Shown piece by piece: positions 33,426 to 43,174 of a stretch of 64,000 nucleotides of DNA; position 1 is the first letter of the stretch; each line of letters opens with the position of its first letter. The position numbers and the translations under genes were made by a program. This stretch comes from Sacculina carcini. Its lineage: Eukaryota > Arthropoda > Thecostraca > Sacculinidae. The notes beneath the pieces were generated by a model. The model was not told the origin of the DNA, did not search any database, and worked only from the letters and a program-made list of their open reading frames with translations. The DNA lies in contig OU696570.1 of assembly GCA_916048095.2 (NCBI GenBank), forward strand, positions 5,509,518 to 5,573,517, read 5' to 3'.

Positions 33426-34051
33426 TTCGTGCCGGACATTCTCTTTGGACAGGATCTACTCCAGTGACCCGTCTCTTTGCACACGAAACACCTCGTAGAC
33501 GACACTGGAGCACGTCGAAGCACCGCCTGCTGTTCCGCCGATTTCGCCGCAAGACACGTCACATTATCCTTCGTCTGCAGAACCATCCGCGTTCTCACAA
33601 CGATGTCATTGATGGTCAAGTTCTCCGAAGTAGCACTTGCCCGTATGCTCGCAGCAACATCCTCAGGGAGTCCACTGACAAATGCGCACTCGAGCAGCGA
33701 ATCCGACACATTCCCGAACGCCTGGGCCAGCCTCCTCAGGTCTGCGACGAACACATCCGGTGATTCGCCGGGGAGCAATCGCCGATTTTTGAACTGCTCG
33801 TAGGCTGCGTGCTTGTTCAAGCCGAAAGCATCGTAGAGAGCTCTGCGAGTTTTCTCGGCTGATTTTCTTTTTTCATCAGGCAGCTGTGACCACACAACAA
33901 AGGCTCCCTTCGACAGTCTCAGAGGAACAACACTCATGATGTCGACACTTTTCAAGCTGCACATCATCTCGGTCCTCGTCCACCACTCCACCACATCACT
34001 ACTTCCATCAAACTCCGGTATTAACCGGGCGTCGAACGAAGCCGACTCCAT
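33329..34051 (-). pseudogene. gag of Gypsy element C
   Basis: ATG 34051 opens 240 residues: a capsid-like region beginning FDARLIPEFDGSSDVVEWW, then two CCHC knuckles, CFVCKETGHWSRSC and CFRCAKMGHIARYC, near the end. It overlaps the start of the protease/pol frame by about 100 bp, the arrangement used by many Gypsy elements to express pol from gag. The ATG lies 19 nt after the primer site, consistent with a short leader. The frame is open. Confidence 0.9.
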
Positions 34052-34070
34052 TTCTTCAATTCACAAAATT

Positions 34071-34082
34071 GGCCGGTTAGCT
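34071..34082 (-). other. Putative primer-binding site of element C, complementary to the 5' end of tRNA-Ile
   Basis: On the element strand AGCTAACCGGCC directly follows the LTR end ACA. It is the reverse complement of GGCCGGTTAGCT, the first 12 nt of tRNA-Ile(AAT) in many animals. The position and the length of the match equal those of the tRNA-Phe-like sites of B, D and E1. Confidence 0.7.
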
Positions 34083-34479
34083 TGTAAAAGGTGAAGCCGA
34101 ACGAAACTATTCCAGGATGTATTAAAGCTGATAAACAATGAAGAAACGAAGAACACCAAGCAACAACGCAGAAATATCAAACACAATGCACACACGCGCA
34201 ACTCGCTCTCTAACACCACCACACACGACACACTCTGTCAGCTCACTGACGCAATCCCCATTCACACCATAAGACGACATTCGATACAGCCAACACCCGA
34301 ACATACAAACAAGTGCAAGGATGGTCTCACGCTCCGCCGCGCGCTGCAAACTCAGCGTCTCGTCAAAACTCAACGAACGCACGTGCATATGCAGCGTGCG
34401 CTCCTCTCACATGCATCACTCAAGATTCACAGACACACACATAACATACATAGCTAACGCCAACAACTCACAACTCACA
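34083..34479 (-). repeat. 5' LTR of element C
   Basis: 397 bp, three differences from the other LTR; followed by the target duplication AGTAT. Confidence 0.95.
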
Positions 34480-34560
34480 AGTATCTATGTCAGATACATT
34501 TGATTTATGTACGTTCAAATACCTTTTGTATAGCAAACAGCCTGCTGGTACGTATACGAG

Positions 34561-35460
34561 GCTGGTTAAACCACTCGATTTAAACTGTTTTTTTAAACCG
34601 TGGCTTTTTCAAAATATTTTTTAAACGGTTTTCGTAGATGTAGAGGCTTAGAAAAAAATTGCCGGCATATCAAGGAAAGTTGAACCAAATTTATTGGTTT
34701 TTTATTAGTAACCTGTATTTAGAACTGGTTTTATGGATGATGGTTTCTTTGATGTAGTAATTTGTGTTCAAAAACCTTTTTGTACATTAAATATATTTCC
34801 TCAGTCGTTATTTTCCTACACGAAAATATTGCCCGTTTTTCTGGTCAGGATTGCCACTCTGATTAATGCGACCCGCATATATTTGTAGTCTCATTAGAGA
34901 CACTAAGTTTGTGTGTATATTTGTAATATTTGTGTTAATATTTGCAGTGTTTGTACTTTTATTTTTGCAAATAATTGATCTGCTGAATGAAATTATGAAA
35001 CTTATTATAATCAACGTAGTTCATTTCTGGTAGGAAAAAAGTAATATGTAAAAAATAATAAATAATTATGCCACCTGCTGTTTTATAAAACAGTTTCAGA
35101 TTTTAGCATAAAAACGGTTCTCAAACCCTGCTTTCTTACACAATGATTAACTCAATAATTGAATGCAAAACTGTACTATACGTAGAAGTGCCGCACAGTA
35201 CCGTGCAAACAATGTTATTAGGCCTTTCAGACACATTATAACACTTTTATTGTGCATATTAAATGATAATTCAATTTGGTAGGGTCAATATTAGCGTAAA
35301 TAACTCATGTTTTGATAAAAATAATTTATTTAACATCCCAAATATATAATTTCCATAGTTTGAATTCTTTACATGACCCTTCAAAAAAAAACAAAAAGAA
35401 CGTGTTTTTGGGCGCGTTTTTTTTTGGCAAAAAACGTTTTTTTTCAGGTCACATCTCTAA
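34561..35460 (+). repeat. Interspersed repeat M, copy 2
   Basis: Aligns with 12061-12947 along its length with small indels, in the same orientation, ending CAGGTCACATCTCTA. Non-coding. It lies in intron 2 of the host gene, about 80 bp from the end of element C. Confidence 0.75.
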
Positions 35461-36296
35461 ATATGACACTAACATTAACTAAAAAATTGACCCACCCTAA
35501 TGCACACTTTGCAAGCACACAAAACAATCATAAAATCACTGTGTACAAAGCAATTGACATAATAAAAGACATAACACAATTGTGTGCGTATGCGTACATG
35601 CCAAACAGTGACACGGAGCGTAGTTGTAGTTAAATATCGTCTGTTTGTAAGCTCGTGGACGTAGTGGACTTCAAACACCAGCTGAATATATTAAGATCAA
35701 GTGGAAACACCAAGAGTATATCACACACAGTATAGTACAGTTGGCAATTGGTGGGAGCGAAGTAGGAATGATTGTGACTGAACAAGATTGTGTAGTGTTG
35801 TTGTATCGTTCCGTGCGGCCGCGCGGCCGTGCAAAGCGGACACTTCGATGGGCGGAGCTTGTTTGACAATTTGATGGTTGTGCGAATGAACTGGTTGGTT
35901 CGAAGGAATTCAGGGGTGCTGGGTTGAATCATCGTTGTGTATTCAATCATTGTGTGTAATCTGTAAGGTGTTAATATACTCAGCTGTTGTGTTATTATTC
36001 GGTCACCAACAACACATTTTGTCAATTAATCAGCAAAAATTATAGTCGACTTCGAAACAGTCAAGCAGGCACCGAACAATTCGAAAGCGTACACAGTAAG
36101 ATGTTAATGACAGAAATTACGAAACATATGCAAATTGGACAATGAGCAATATGCGTTGTCGCCTTCATTGACAATTTTATTCATATTTAGCAGTGAAAAT
36201 CGGGTGTCACAGAGAGGATGTAGAAGGAATGTGGAATATTGCATATACTGTCATTTGCACGTAATTTATTCTGTTCTTATTTACTGAATATTTCAG
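35461..36296. other. End of host intron 2; no gene seen
   Basis: A GC-rich palindrome, GCGGCCGCGCGGCCG (around 35817), sits in a stretch that could be part of an old LTR (35640-36030). The intron ends ATTTACTGAATATTTCAG, a good acceptor. Confidence 0.4.
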
Positions 36297-38096
36297 CTTT
36301 TGGATATTGTGGGGCCGTATATTCTGCACGGCGAGCTTCTTTCATCACCTTTGTACAAGCATGGAATGCACGATGGATACTACATCTACCAGAGCTCTGA
36401 CAGTGGCCTGACGCAGTGGCGTTTATTGAAAGTTCCCCGTACAAGGTCTACGCTAAGTCAACTTGTTAGTTCAAAAAAAGAAACATTCATTCTGGCTTCT
36501 AACAGCAATGCAGATATTTCATCGAAAAATTGGATGTTGGAAACTATGCCATCTGTACCAATAGAGATCAGTGTTGAACGACACCTTTTGCATAATATAT
36601 TCTGTCCCAGTGGAAGCTGGACAATAAGAGAAAAATCTGTGCAATACAATGATTGGACGGTGATAGATAGATTTCATGCAACAAATACATTTAAGTACGG
36701 TAGAATGACATACCAGAGTGAAACTAGGATATTACACTTGGATGACGATGGAAAATGGATATTGACTGACAAAAATACTGCAAGTGCGTCGACAGATGTT
36801 TACAAGTCAAGTGTAGTGGTAGATAACGTGGAAGAAATTATACAGCTTGAAAGCACCAATGAATACAAAAAAAGCAGTGTGCAGCTGTCATGCACAATGA
36901 TTTCTGATTTGTCGTGTGAAGCAAACATATGCGCCGGTCAAACATGTGAGGTATTCGGAGAAAATAGCATGTGCGTGTGTCCATATGTGTTCAAGGACGC
37001 CAAATGCAGCGTGAAAGAAGAATGCGACCGTCCACCGTTATATATAGGAAAAGCAAAGTTTATCGGATTCAGAGCGGGACTTGCCGCTTTTGAATGCAAA
37101 AAGTCACATCATCCTCCTGAGAATTCACACTATACAATGAAAAAACGCTGGTACAGTCCTTGTGTAAATGGAGCATGGATAAAGCCCGAATGTAAGCGCA
37201 ATAAAGTGGTATATAACACCGACGTCTCAGAGCGTTGCACAACTCGCAACAGGCTTTGTTTTTTGGTATATATGGCTTCAGAAAAAATAGTATTTGATGT
37301 ATTCATGGGTATCAGAATAAATTGCAGGTTTTGTCATCTCATAATTAAATCGAAAGCATTGGGTAGATGGCATGGAGAAGCCTGTATGGTCTTTGATTAT
37401 GAAACTGGAGACGGAGCAAGCTGGGAAATTAGTATACAATCGCGCATTTCGGCTCAAGCACCCAGAAAAGCGCTTGATTTAAAAGGAGCTCAAAGTGGCA
37501 GAGCTGTCGTGGACGTCACTAATGCCGGAGAAAGCTTTGATTTCATTCTGGAGAATAAGCACCCCGGCTATATGCAAAATATTAGAATTGGATTATACAG
37601 TTGCAATTATGCAGATGAGACGGTTGAGCCCGCCACCACTACAACAACTACAACAACCACAACTACCACCACTACTACAACTACTACTACAACAACTACA
37701 ACAACCACAACCACTACAACTACAACAACCACAACCACTACAACTACAACAACCACAACTACCACTACTACTACAACTACCACAACAGCAACTACAACAA
37801 CCATAACCACTACAACTACAACAACCACAACTACCACTACAACTACAACAACCACAACTACCACTACTACTACAACCACTACTACAACTACTACTACTAC
37901 CACCACTACTACAACCACGACTTCAACTACCACCACTTCAACCACTGCAACTACCGCCACTACAAGTACTACTGCAACTACTACAACTACGACCACGACT
38001 ACATCTACCACCACGACAACTCCTACTACAACCACTACTGCAGGAACTACAGCTGCATCTACAACACCAGGTGAGCAAAACGTGCCAAAATGTTAA
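36297..38096 (+). CDS. Host gene, exon 3: repeats, EGF-like, sushi-like and threonine-rich mucin-like region
   Basis: Opens in phase 0 after TTTCAG. Residues about 43-85 complete a Tyr/Trp-type repeat (GPYILHGELL, DGYYIYQS, QWRLL), and a second, similar unit lies near residues 150-200 (YGRMTYQS, LHLDDDGKWIL). An EGF-like module with six Cys (C-x4-C-x4-C-x8-C-x-C-x8-C) is at about 247-280, and a sushi/CCP-like module follows (C-RPP ... SPCVNGAWIKPEC), to about 343. An unrecognised region of about 130 residues (beta-rich, Cys pairs) comes next, then roughly 140 residues that are nearly all Thr, a likely O-glycosylated stalk. No transmembrane segment is seen. The frame ends at TAA 38094-38096, but a good donor (CAG/GTGAGC) at 38071 suggests that the gene continues. 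Probably extracellular; function unknown. Confidence 0.82.
   Translation, partial: LLDIVGPYILHGELLSSPLYKHGMHDGYYIYQSSDSGLTQWRLLKVPRTRSTLSQLVSSKKETFILASNSNADISSKNWMLETMPSVPIEISVERHLLHNIFCPSGSWTIREKSVQYNDWTVIDRFHATNTFKYGRMTYQSETRILHLDDDGKWILTDKNTASASTDVYKSSVVVDNVEEIIQLESTNEYKKSSVQLSCTMISDLSCEANICAGQTCEVFGENSMCVCPYVFKDAKCSVKEECDRPPLYIGKAKFIGFRAGLAAFECKKSHHPPENSHYTMKKRWYSPCVNGAWIKPECKRNKVVYNTDVSERCTTRNRLCFLVYMASEKIVFDVFMGIRINCRFCHLIIKSKALGRWHGEACMVFDYETGDGASWEISIQSRISAQAPRKALDLKGAQSGRAVVDVTNAGESFDFILENKHPGYMQNIRIGLYSCNYADETVEPATTTTTTTTTTTTTTTTTTTTTTTTTTTTTTTTTTTTTTTTTTTTTTTTTTTATTTTITTTTTTTTTTTTTTTTTTTTTTTTTTTTTTTTTTTTTTTSTTTTSTTATTATTSTTATTTTTTTTTSTTTTTPTTTTTAGTTAASTTPGEQNVPKC
37633..38060 (+). 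repeat. (ACN)n triplet tract coding for threonine
   Basis: Mostly ACA/ACT/ACC codons over about 140 codons, with scattered Ala, Ser, Ile and Pro. Codon identity is mixed, so the Thr run is probably selected and not a pure slippage microsatellite. The opposite strand is open as poly-Val, which is a shadow. Confidence 0.95.
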
Positions 38097-38700
38097 CCAA
38101 AACCGTTTTTACATTACATTTGCGAGTTATGGTGTCTAAATGCGATCTTTTAATGAAAGCTAAGATTAAAATTTTCAAGACCTGCATAAAGTAATACCAG
38201 TAATATTGAAGCTATGCATATTGTATTTAGTATTTTCAATGTGTTTATGTGTTTCATGAAATGGTTTTGCAGTTTGCCTGTAATGGGGGGTTACAGTACT
38301 ACGAGTGAAGGTTTAAATATAGAATGGTGTTCTGCTCAATTACGTGTTTTAGAGTGTATGTTTCTATAGTGTCTGCATTTTACGCCTGTTTGCACCGTAT
38401 CATGCCGCTATCGCGCCGCTTGTCCTGTTACATGCTGATTAGACATGTTCAATGAAAATCTTCTCGATTTTATTCCCTCCTGCAAGGTTCCAATGATTGT
38501 CGAGCTGGAAAAACCAAAAAATACATTTATTTTGTGCTTAAATATATATTATATCGGTAAATATCCATCTTGCTTAAAGGCCGAACCCTCACAATGAGCA
38601 CTAACCGAGAGGGCATATTCTTGCTCTACGGTCTGAAACGTTTAAATATGTCTCATGATCAACAATTGGTTGACGCCCTAGTACGTTGTCGTGGTCTTCC
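38097..38700. other. Downstream of exon 3; nothing recognised
   Basis: AT-rich, with no open frame of interest and no clear polyadenylation signal close to the stop codon. It is consistent with a further intron. Confidence 0.5.
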
Positions 38701-39660
38701 GTAGAGTGAGTCACTCAGCCAATGAACACTGATTTCGAATCTGTCATTAGTCGAATACTTTTCATCTTCCATGCAGCCGTCAAATGCATGCCTTTTAGCA
38801 CTGCATCCAACTCAGCGATGTTGATATGTGAGTCACAGTCCTTGCGTAACCAACAACAATCTTCAACAATACTGCCATCTATGTGGTGTGATCGTGTGCA
38901 GTGAGAGAGAGTGTGTGTGTGAAAGATTGTGTGTGCGTGAACGTGTTAGTGTGTCTATATGTGATAGTGTATGGTTGAATTGTATATTGCGTGCGAGAGT
39001 GTGTGAGCAAGTGTGTATAGCTGTTTCGGTGAGTGTGTGCAGTTGTTTCGGTGTGTGTGTGTGTGTGTGTATGTGCTTGTAGAGTATGCTTGCCCCGCGG
39101 CGGCGAGCGATTGACCGGCTCGCCGCTGATTGGTTGTTGCGGCGGGTGAGGACTGTGTGCGCGTATGTGTGCTCCCGTGTGACACGGTGTGAGCGTAGAG
39201 TTGTGTTTGTGGTGCGATCGGAGTGTGACGTCTTGTAGGCGCGCGTGGGGCCGTGATGCCCACGCGCGCCTGTCTGGAATATATTTAGATTTTTTGTTTG
39301 TTACAATCTACCTCTAAAGCCACCCCAGTGGCTAGTGCCAGTGAACCAGTGTCAACCCAAACCACCGCTTCTTCGCCCAGCACTCTCTATCTTCCTTTCC
39401 AAAGATCGTTTTTTTCACCTCTGGTGGGCATCACCAAAAATTGAACGTAAACCTTCATCAGTAATCTCATAATCCCAATTATTAGTTATTGCAGCGGTTC
39501 GACGTTTCAGATATGAAGCTGCCGGTCTCGAATACGCGCAAACAAGCAAATGTCCGGTAATCTGGCCGCACCATGATAACACCACTCTTCTACTCAATCT
39601 CGAGGGCAGAGGAAGTATTTCTTTGGCTCTTCGCCAAATGATATTTCCATTCTCACTTCT
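38700..39660 (-). mobile_element. Gypsy remnant I (RT-RNase H segment), split by a solo LTR
   Basis: The minus strand encodes the RT-RNase H connection (39410-39640, matching the segment of element C that runs from its RR-VFSLC block to DDGLRGI) and RNase H (39310-39390 and 38720-38880, with VWVD at the start and the CDSHINIAELDAVLKG block). The RNase H is interrupted by the solo LTR at 38882-39305. Same lineage as C and D. Fossil, incomplete; older than the LTR that split it. Confidence 0.8.
38882..39305. repeat. Solo LTR with 5-bp target duplication ATCTA
   Basis: 424 bp from TGTGGTGTG to TTGTTACA, flanked by ATCTA on both sides (38877-38881 and 39306-39310). The Gypsy RNase H coding sequence continues on both sides, giving direct proof of insertion. 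It has GT-rich runs and two GC-rich hairpins: GCGGCGAGC/GCTCGCCGC near 39099 and GGCGCGCGTGGG/CCCACGCGCGCC near 39238-39270. A solo LTR forms by recombination between the two LTRs of an element. The TTACA end resembles element D. Confidence 0.88.
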
Positions 39661-39667
39661 CACTTGC

Positions 39668-39712
39668 ACTTCCACACACACACATACACACATACATACA
39701 TACATACACTAT
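39668..39712. repeat. (CA)n/(TACA)n microsatellite
   Basis: ACACACACA and TACATACATACA runs at the edge of remnant I; the next 400 bp hold nothing recognisable. Confidence 0.9.
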
Positions 39713-40099
39713 ATATTCACACATGTCTATCCCATAAGCACCGAATACTCGTAACAGCACATGAACACTCGCACGAACAAACCCTCTTCTACAGTTGTGA
39801 ACAGACGCGCATACACTCAGCGCACGCACACATACACAAAACAAGACATCAATTAAACAGTGAGGCTCAAACAAACGACAACACTAATACAGTAACATTA
39901 GCAAATTGAATCATTTGCTCCTGCAAGAAATATTGCGAGTAATTATTCAAGAGAACGTACCATATTAGGTAAAAATTAGAATTAAAATAAGTGATCATAT
40001 GCTTTCCACAGGACATACACTTCACTGTCACTCATACATCTAATATACATGTGGCGTATCATATGTGCATTTATCTCACTTTCTGTTTGTAGCTCATTT

Positions 40100-40500
40100 G
40101 CTCTGCTTCCAATTGTCAGTATCATCGTGAAGCCAACTGTACGTATGTGTGTCTGTATGTCTGGGAGTTGAATGTGTTTCAGTGTGAAGGTGTGTGCACC
40201 TGGTTTATATGCTTGTCTGTGGCTTCCAGACGGGAATTCGCTCGTTTGGTCATGTGAAGGGTGTATGTCTGTTGTGTTGTATGTTTGGGTATGTTTGTTG
40301 ATGTGAGCGATTGTGTGTCATTATGGGTCATGTGACCAAGCTTATATAAATCCGTACCGCGGTGATCGGGATGTCAGTTCAGTTGGGTCAGCTCGTGTGT
40401 CAGTAATCGTATCTGATCGCCGCATCAATATATCTCGCCGCTGCAATCGAACCGAAGTCTTCTTGTGTGGACCAGATAGCCACATATTGGTGCCGCGAGT
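40100..40500 (+). promoter_or_regulatory. Candidate 5' LTR with TATA box, initiator and canonical primer site
   Basis: TATATAAA at 40343-40350 is followed 31 bp later by an initiator-like TCAGTTC (40374), then an LTR-like end GATAGCCACATAT and TGGTGCCGCGAGTG from 40488, a TGG-type primer site. The promoter spacing is right for transcription starting inside an LTR. Left limit unknown. It may belong to F (43177-47115) or to G; no matching 3' LTR was identified. Confidence 0.5.
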
Positions 40501-40725
40501 GAGTGGCGGTGACTTATATTCTTCAACTTTGCACCCTGTACATCAATCGCCTCATATTCTCATCGTCTCATGTTTTCCATCACTGCTCCCAAATGACCCA
40601 ATCGAAGGAGGAATCGGAGTGGAGGGCCGTCAGTCGTGTTTGGGACAGGAGTGAGGACGGACTGCACTGTGCGCGTACAACAATATTGTAACGCGCCAGC
40701 CATTGTCGGGGCCATCTCCCTTACG

Positions 40726-41430
40726 ATGGACATGGAGACGTCTACCTCTGAACTACCACCAATACAGCAGGAACTCGAAGGCCCAGTGTTGCACGTGGCG
40801 ACGCCGCCACGACCGCGCAGACCGCTAAAGACCAACAAAACACCTTCGTGGGCCATCCCCCTCGTCAACGCGGTGGAGGAGTTGCAGAAAAACGCCGAGA
40901 AACAACACTCGGACCAAAACATCGGTACGACCCCGTCGCTGCTCAAGCTCCAACGGGTGGCCCGAGCTACGTCCCCTGACGACGACGATTCGGATTACGA
41001 GGCCGCCAGCACCGCGTCGGCATCTACGCTGCCAGCTGAGGACGTAGTTCTCACGTGGGGCCGCCGGCTCAAACACTACCTGCGAGACAACGGCCAAACC
41101 CTCAAGAAGCGAGAAATCGCTGAGATCGAGGGGGTACTCTTGATTGGGCGCTACTTCGCGCAGTTGACACCAGCCGACAAACACTGGTACAAGCGTCGGG
41201 TGGAAATTCTACTCACCGCCGACTTGTACGGCTGGGACACCGCGCTCAAGGCCGAGCGCTCGCAAGAGGCCGGCAGCCTCAAACTCAATATCTCGAGGGA
41301 ACTCGTCGAAAACTCGAGACCGCGTCTGTCGGCTCGACCGCCGCGCACCGATGGCCGCCCAGCCGTCGCCGGAGGAGCCCGGGCTGGCAAGCCCCGGGCT
41401 GGCAGACCTCCACCACCTGCTCGAAAATGA
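40726..41430 (+). CDS. Element G ORF1: Gag-like protein of a DIRS-like retroelement (fossil, frame open)
   Basis: ATG 40726 gives 234 residues. The acidic/Pro-rich N-terminus is followed by a helical middle (VVLTWGRRLKHYLRDNG, IAEIEGVLLIGRYFAQL) and a very basic Pro/Arg/Gly-rich tail, typical of a nucleic-acid-binding Gag-like protein without zinc knuckles. It overlaps ORF2 by 80 nt in another frame, as in elements that use frame shifting or reinitiation. GC content is clearly higher than in the surroundings. No homologue is named with confidence. Confidence 0.6.
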   Translation: MDMETSTSELPPIQQELEGPVLHVATPPRPRRPLKTNKTPSWAIPLVNAVEELQKNAEKQHSDQNIGTTPSLLKLQRVARATSPDDDDSDYEAASTASASTLPAEDVVLTWGRRLKHYLRDNGQTLKKREIAEIEGVLLIGRYFAQLTPADKHWYKRRVEILLTADLYGWDTALKAERSQEAGSLKLNISRELVENSRPRLSARPPRTDGRPAVAGGARAGKPRAGRPPPPARK

Positions 41431-43174
41431 GCAGGTGTGGGACCTCCTGCAGGGATGCGCGCAACGCTTGCAGGAGGTACCGTTAGCAGGGCGACCTGAC
41501 GTCGCCCTGCTTGGCCAAGGCCAGTACGCGCAACTCCAGCCGGTGCAGCGACCTACCGACTGGCTGGACGATTTGCTCACCGAGCACTTTCAGGAGGAGG
41601 CCATCCCGGCGCTGGATGCCCTGGAAGACATCGACCTTACGCAGCCACAAAGTCCCACTCAGGATGAGGACTCCTGGGGCCGCCTAATGTCGGCGCCCTG
41701 GGATATCATTGGCAACGAAAACCAATACTACACGTCCTCAGGAGACGAGGCAGCCTCAGGAGCTAGCCCGGCCGCTGCATCCGACAGTGAAGAGGCCGCC
41801 GACGCCAGCGGTCTCAGCTTTCTACGAGACCTTCAGACCGGACCTCAAGGTAGGCTCAAGCCACCCAGCTTTCGGGACACGAACATCATGCGGCCTCATC
41901 CCCACCACGATGACATGGTGAACAATATGTTACGAAAGGGCGTACGTACGCACATTCCGGCTCAGGCCCTGGGTGAATGGCACCCAACCAGAGCGTCTCG
42001 CGACATGGATGCCATCATGACGGCGCTGGTCGAAGCCGACATCCTCCGACCGTCGACCTCCAGACGGGGTCCTACATTCAGGATTTTCGCCATCCCCAAG
42101 GCGGACGGCTCGGCGCGCGTCATCTATGATCTCAAGCCAATCACGCCGTTGCTGGCGTCCTACAGCATCAAACTGCCGCGCCTGCAAGAAGCATTGATGC
42201 TAGCAGCGGCTCATCCGGGGTGGCAGCTGGTAAAATTCGACATGCGCCACGGCTTCTACCAGCTGCCACTCAGTCCTGGACTGGCATCCTTCATGCGGGT
42301 GGTTTATCGGGGCCAACACTTCGAATGGACTCGCCTACCCATGGGGTTAGGTAGTGCTCCAGCCATCATGCAGCGGGTCAGCTGGTCCACGGCACGCGCC
42401 ATCGAGCGACATTGCCCACCGGTGCGGGTGGTGCCCTACCTCGACGACTTCCTCGTCCTGGGACCGTCGCACGTGCTTCGCACCATTCCGGCCTACTTAG
42501 TTCAGCTGGGGATTGCAACAAACCCGGCAAAGTGCCAGTGGACGCCCACGAGAACTATCGAATTCCTCGGCCTGCGTCTCTGCATGGACCCGCAACCGCA
42601 AGTGCAGCTGCCCATGAGCCTCAGGTGCTCTCTACAGGCGGCGATACGGACGGCGCCCACCAGAAACTTCGCCTGGCGACTGCGCCTGGCGGGCTACGTC
42701 TCGTTTGTTCTGCGCATTCTACGGCTGCCGACTAACATTGTCACCCTCATTCTACATTACCCAGAGAAGGCCCGACATTACGCAGCCGGCTTCACAGTGC
42801 TCCAGCCCCTGCGAGTGCCGGGGCCGGTCGACTTCATGATCGCCACGGACGCGTCTACCATCGGGACTGGCTTGGCGACCCGCGACCGCGCCTGGGCCAT
42901 ACCATGGACCGCATGCGCCACCAATATCTACTTGGCGGAAATGCGCGCGGCCATCATGGGTCTGGCGGTCGCACGCGCCCAAGGCAGCCAACATGCCTTG
43001 GTCGCCACCGACAACATCGGAGTTGCCTTCAACTTAGCCAGACGACGGATCCCGCTGGCTATGGTAGCATCATACTGGCGCCTGGTGGGCCAGATGCCAT
43101 TTGTCGTGGCATACGTTCCTACCTCCCTCAACCCGGCTGACGGCCCGTCACGCAAAGAAAGGAATCCGAGATGA
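41351..43174 (+). CDS. Element G ORF2: reverse transcriptase-RNase H protein, DIRS-like (fossil, frame open)
   Basis: One open frame of 607 residues from ATG 41351. After a 180-residue acidic N-terminus come RT blocks (FAIPKADGSARVIYDLKPI, VKFDMRHGFYQLPLS, RLPMGLGSAPAIMQ and the catalytic VPYLDDFLVLG at about 355-365), a thumb (IEFLGLRLCMDP) and RNase H (IATDASTIGTGLA, YLAEMRAAIMG, VATDNIGVAFN), ending YVPTSLNPADGPSR. No protease or integrase, and no tyrosine recombinase, is seen. The blocks resemble DIRS-type or hepadna-like RTs more than the Gypsy RTs here. The frame is uninterrupted, unlike its neighbours, so it inserted late or was kept. Confidence 0.75.
   Translation: MAAQPSPEEPGLASPGLADLHHLLENEQVWDLLQGCAQRLQEVPLAGRPDVALLGQGQYAQLQPVQRPTDWLDDLLTEHFQEEAIPALDALEDIDLTQPQSPTQDEDSWGRLMSAPWDIIGNENQYYTSSGDEAASGASPAAASDSEEAADASGLSFLRDLQTGPQGRLKPPSFRDTNIMRPHPHHDDMVNNMLRKGVRTHIPAQALGEWHPTRASRDMDAIMTALVEADILRPSTSRRGPTFRIFAIPKADGSARVIYDLKPITPLLASYSIKLPRLQEALMLAAAHPGWQLVKFDMRHGFYQLPLSPGLASFMRVVYRGQHFEWTRLPMGLGSAPAIMQRVSWSTARAIERHCPPVRVVPYLDDFLVLGPSHVLRTIPAYLVQLGIATNPAKCQWTPTRTIEFLGLRLCMDPQPQVQLPMSLRCSLQAAIRTAPTRNFAWRLRLAGYVSFVLRILRLPTNIVTLILHYPEKARHYAAGFTVLQPLRVPGPVDFMIATDASTIGTGLATRDRAWAIPWTACATNIYLAEMRAAIMGLAVARAQGSQHALVATDNIGVAFNLARRRIPLAMVASYWRLVGQMPFVVAYVPTSLNPADGPSRKERNPR

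Larger units (their letters stand above)
30037..34479 (-). mobile_element. Ty3/Gypsy element C, nearly whole, with 5-bp target duplication (young fossil)
   Basis: A 4443-bp minus-strand element. LTRs of 397 bp (30037-30433 and 34083-34479) differ at about three positions (about 99%), so insertion was recent. AGTAT flanks both ends (30032-30036 and 34480-34484). Parts in element order: primer site 34082-34071, gag 34051-33329, then pol with protease, RT (SSYVDDLIV), RNase H and integrase down to about 30454. It lies in intron 2 of the host gene, antisense to it. It looks close to whole, with about one break. Confidence 0.93.

Noticed and set aside
37607-38035. Minus-strand frame of almost pure valine
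   Set aside because: It is the mirror of the threonine (ACN) tract of host exon 3.
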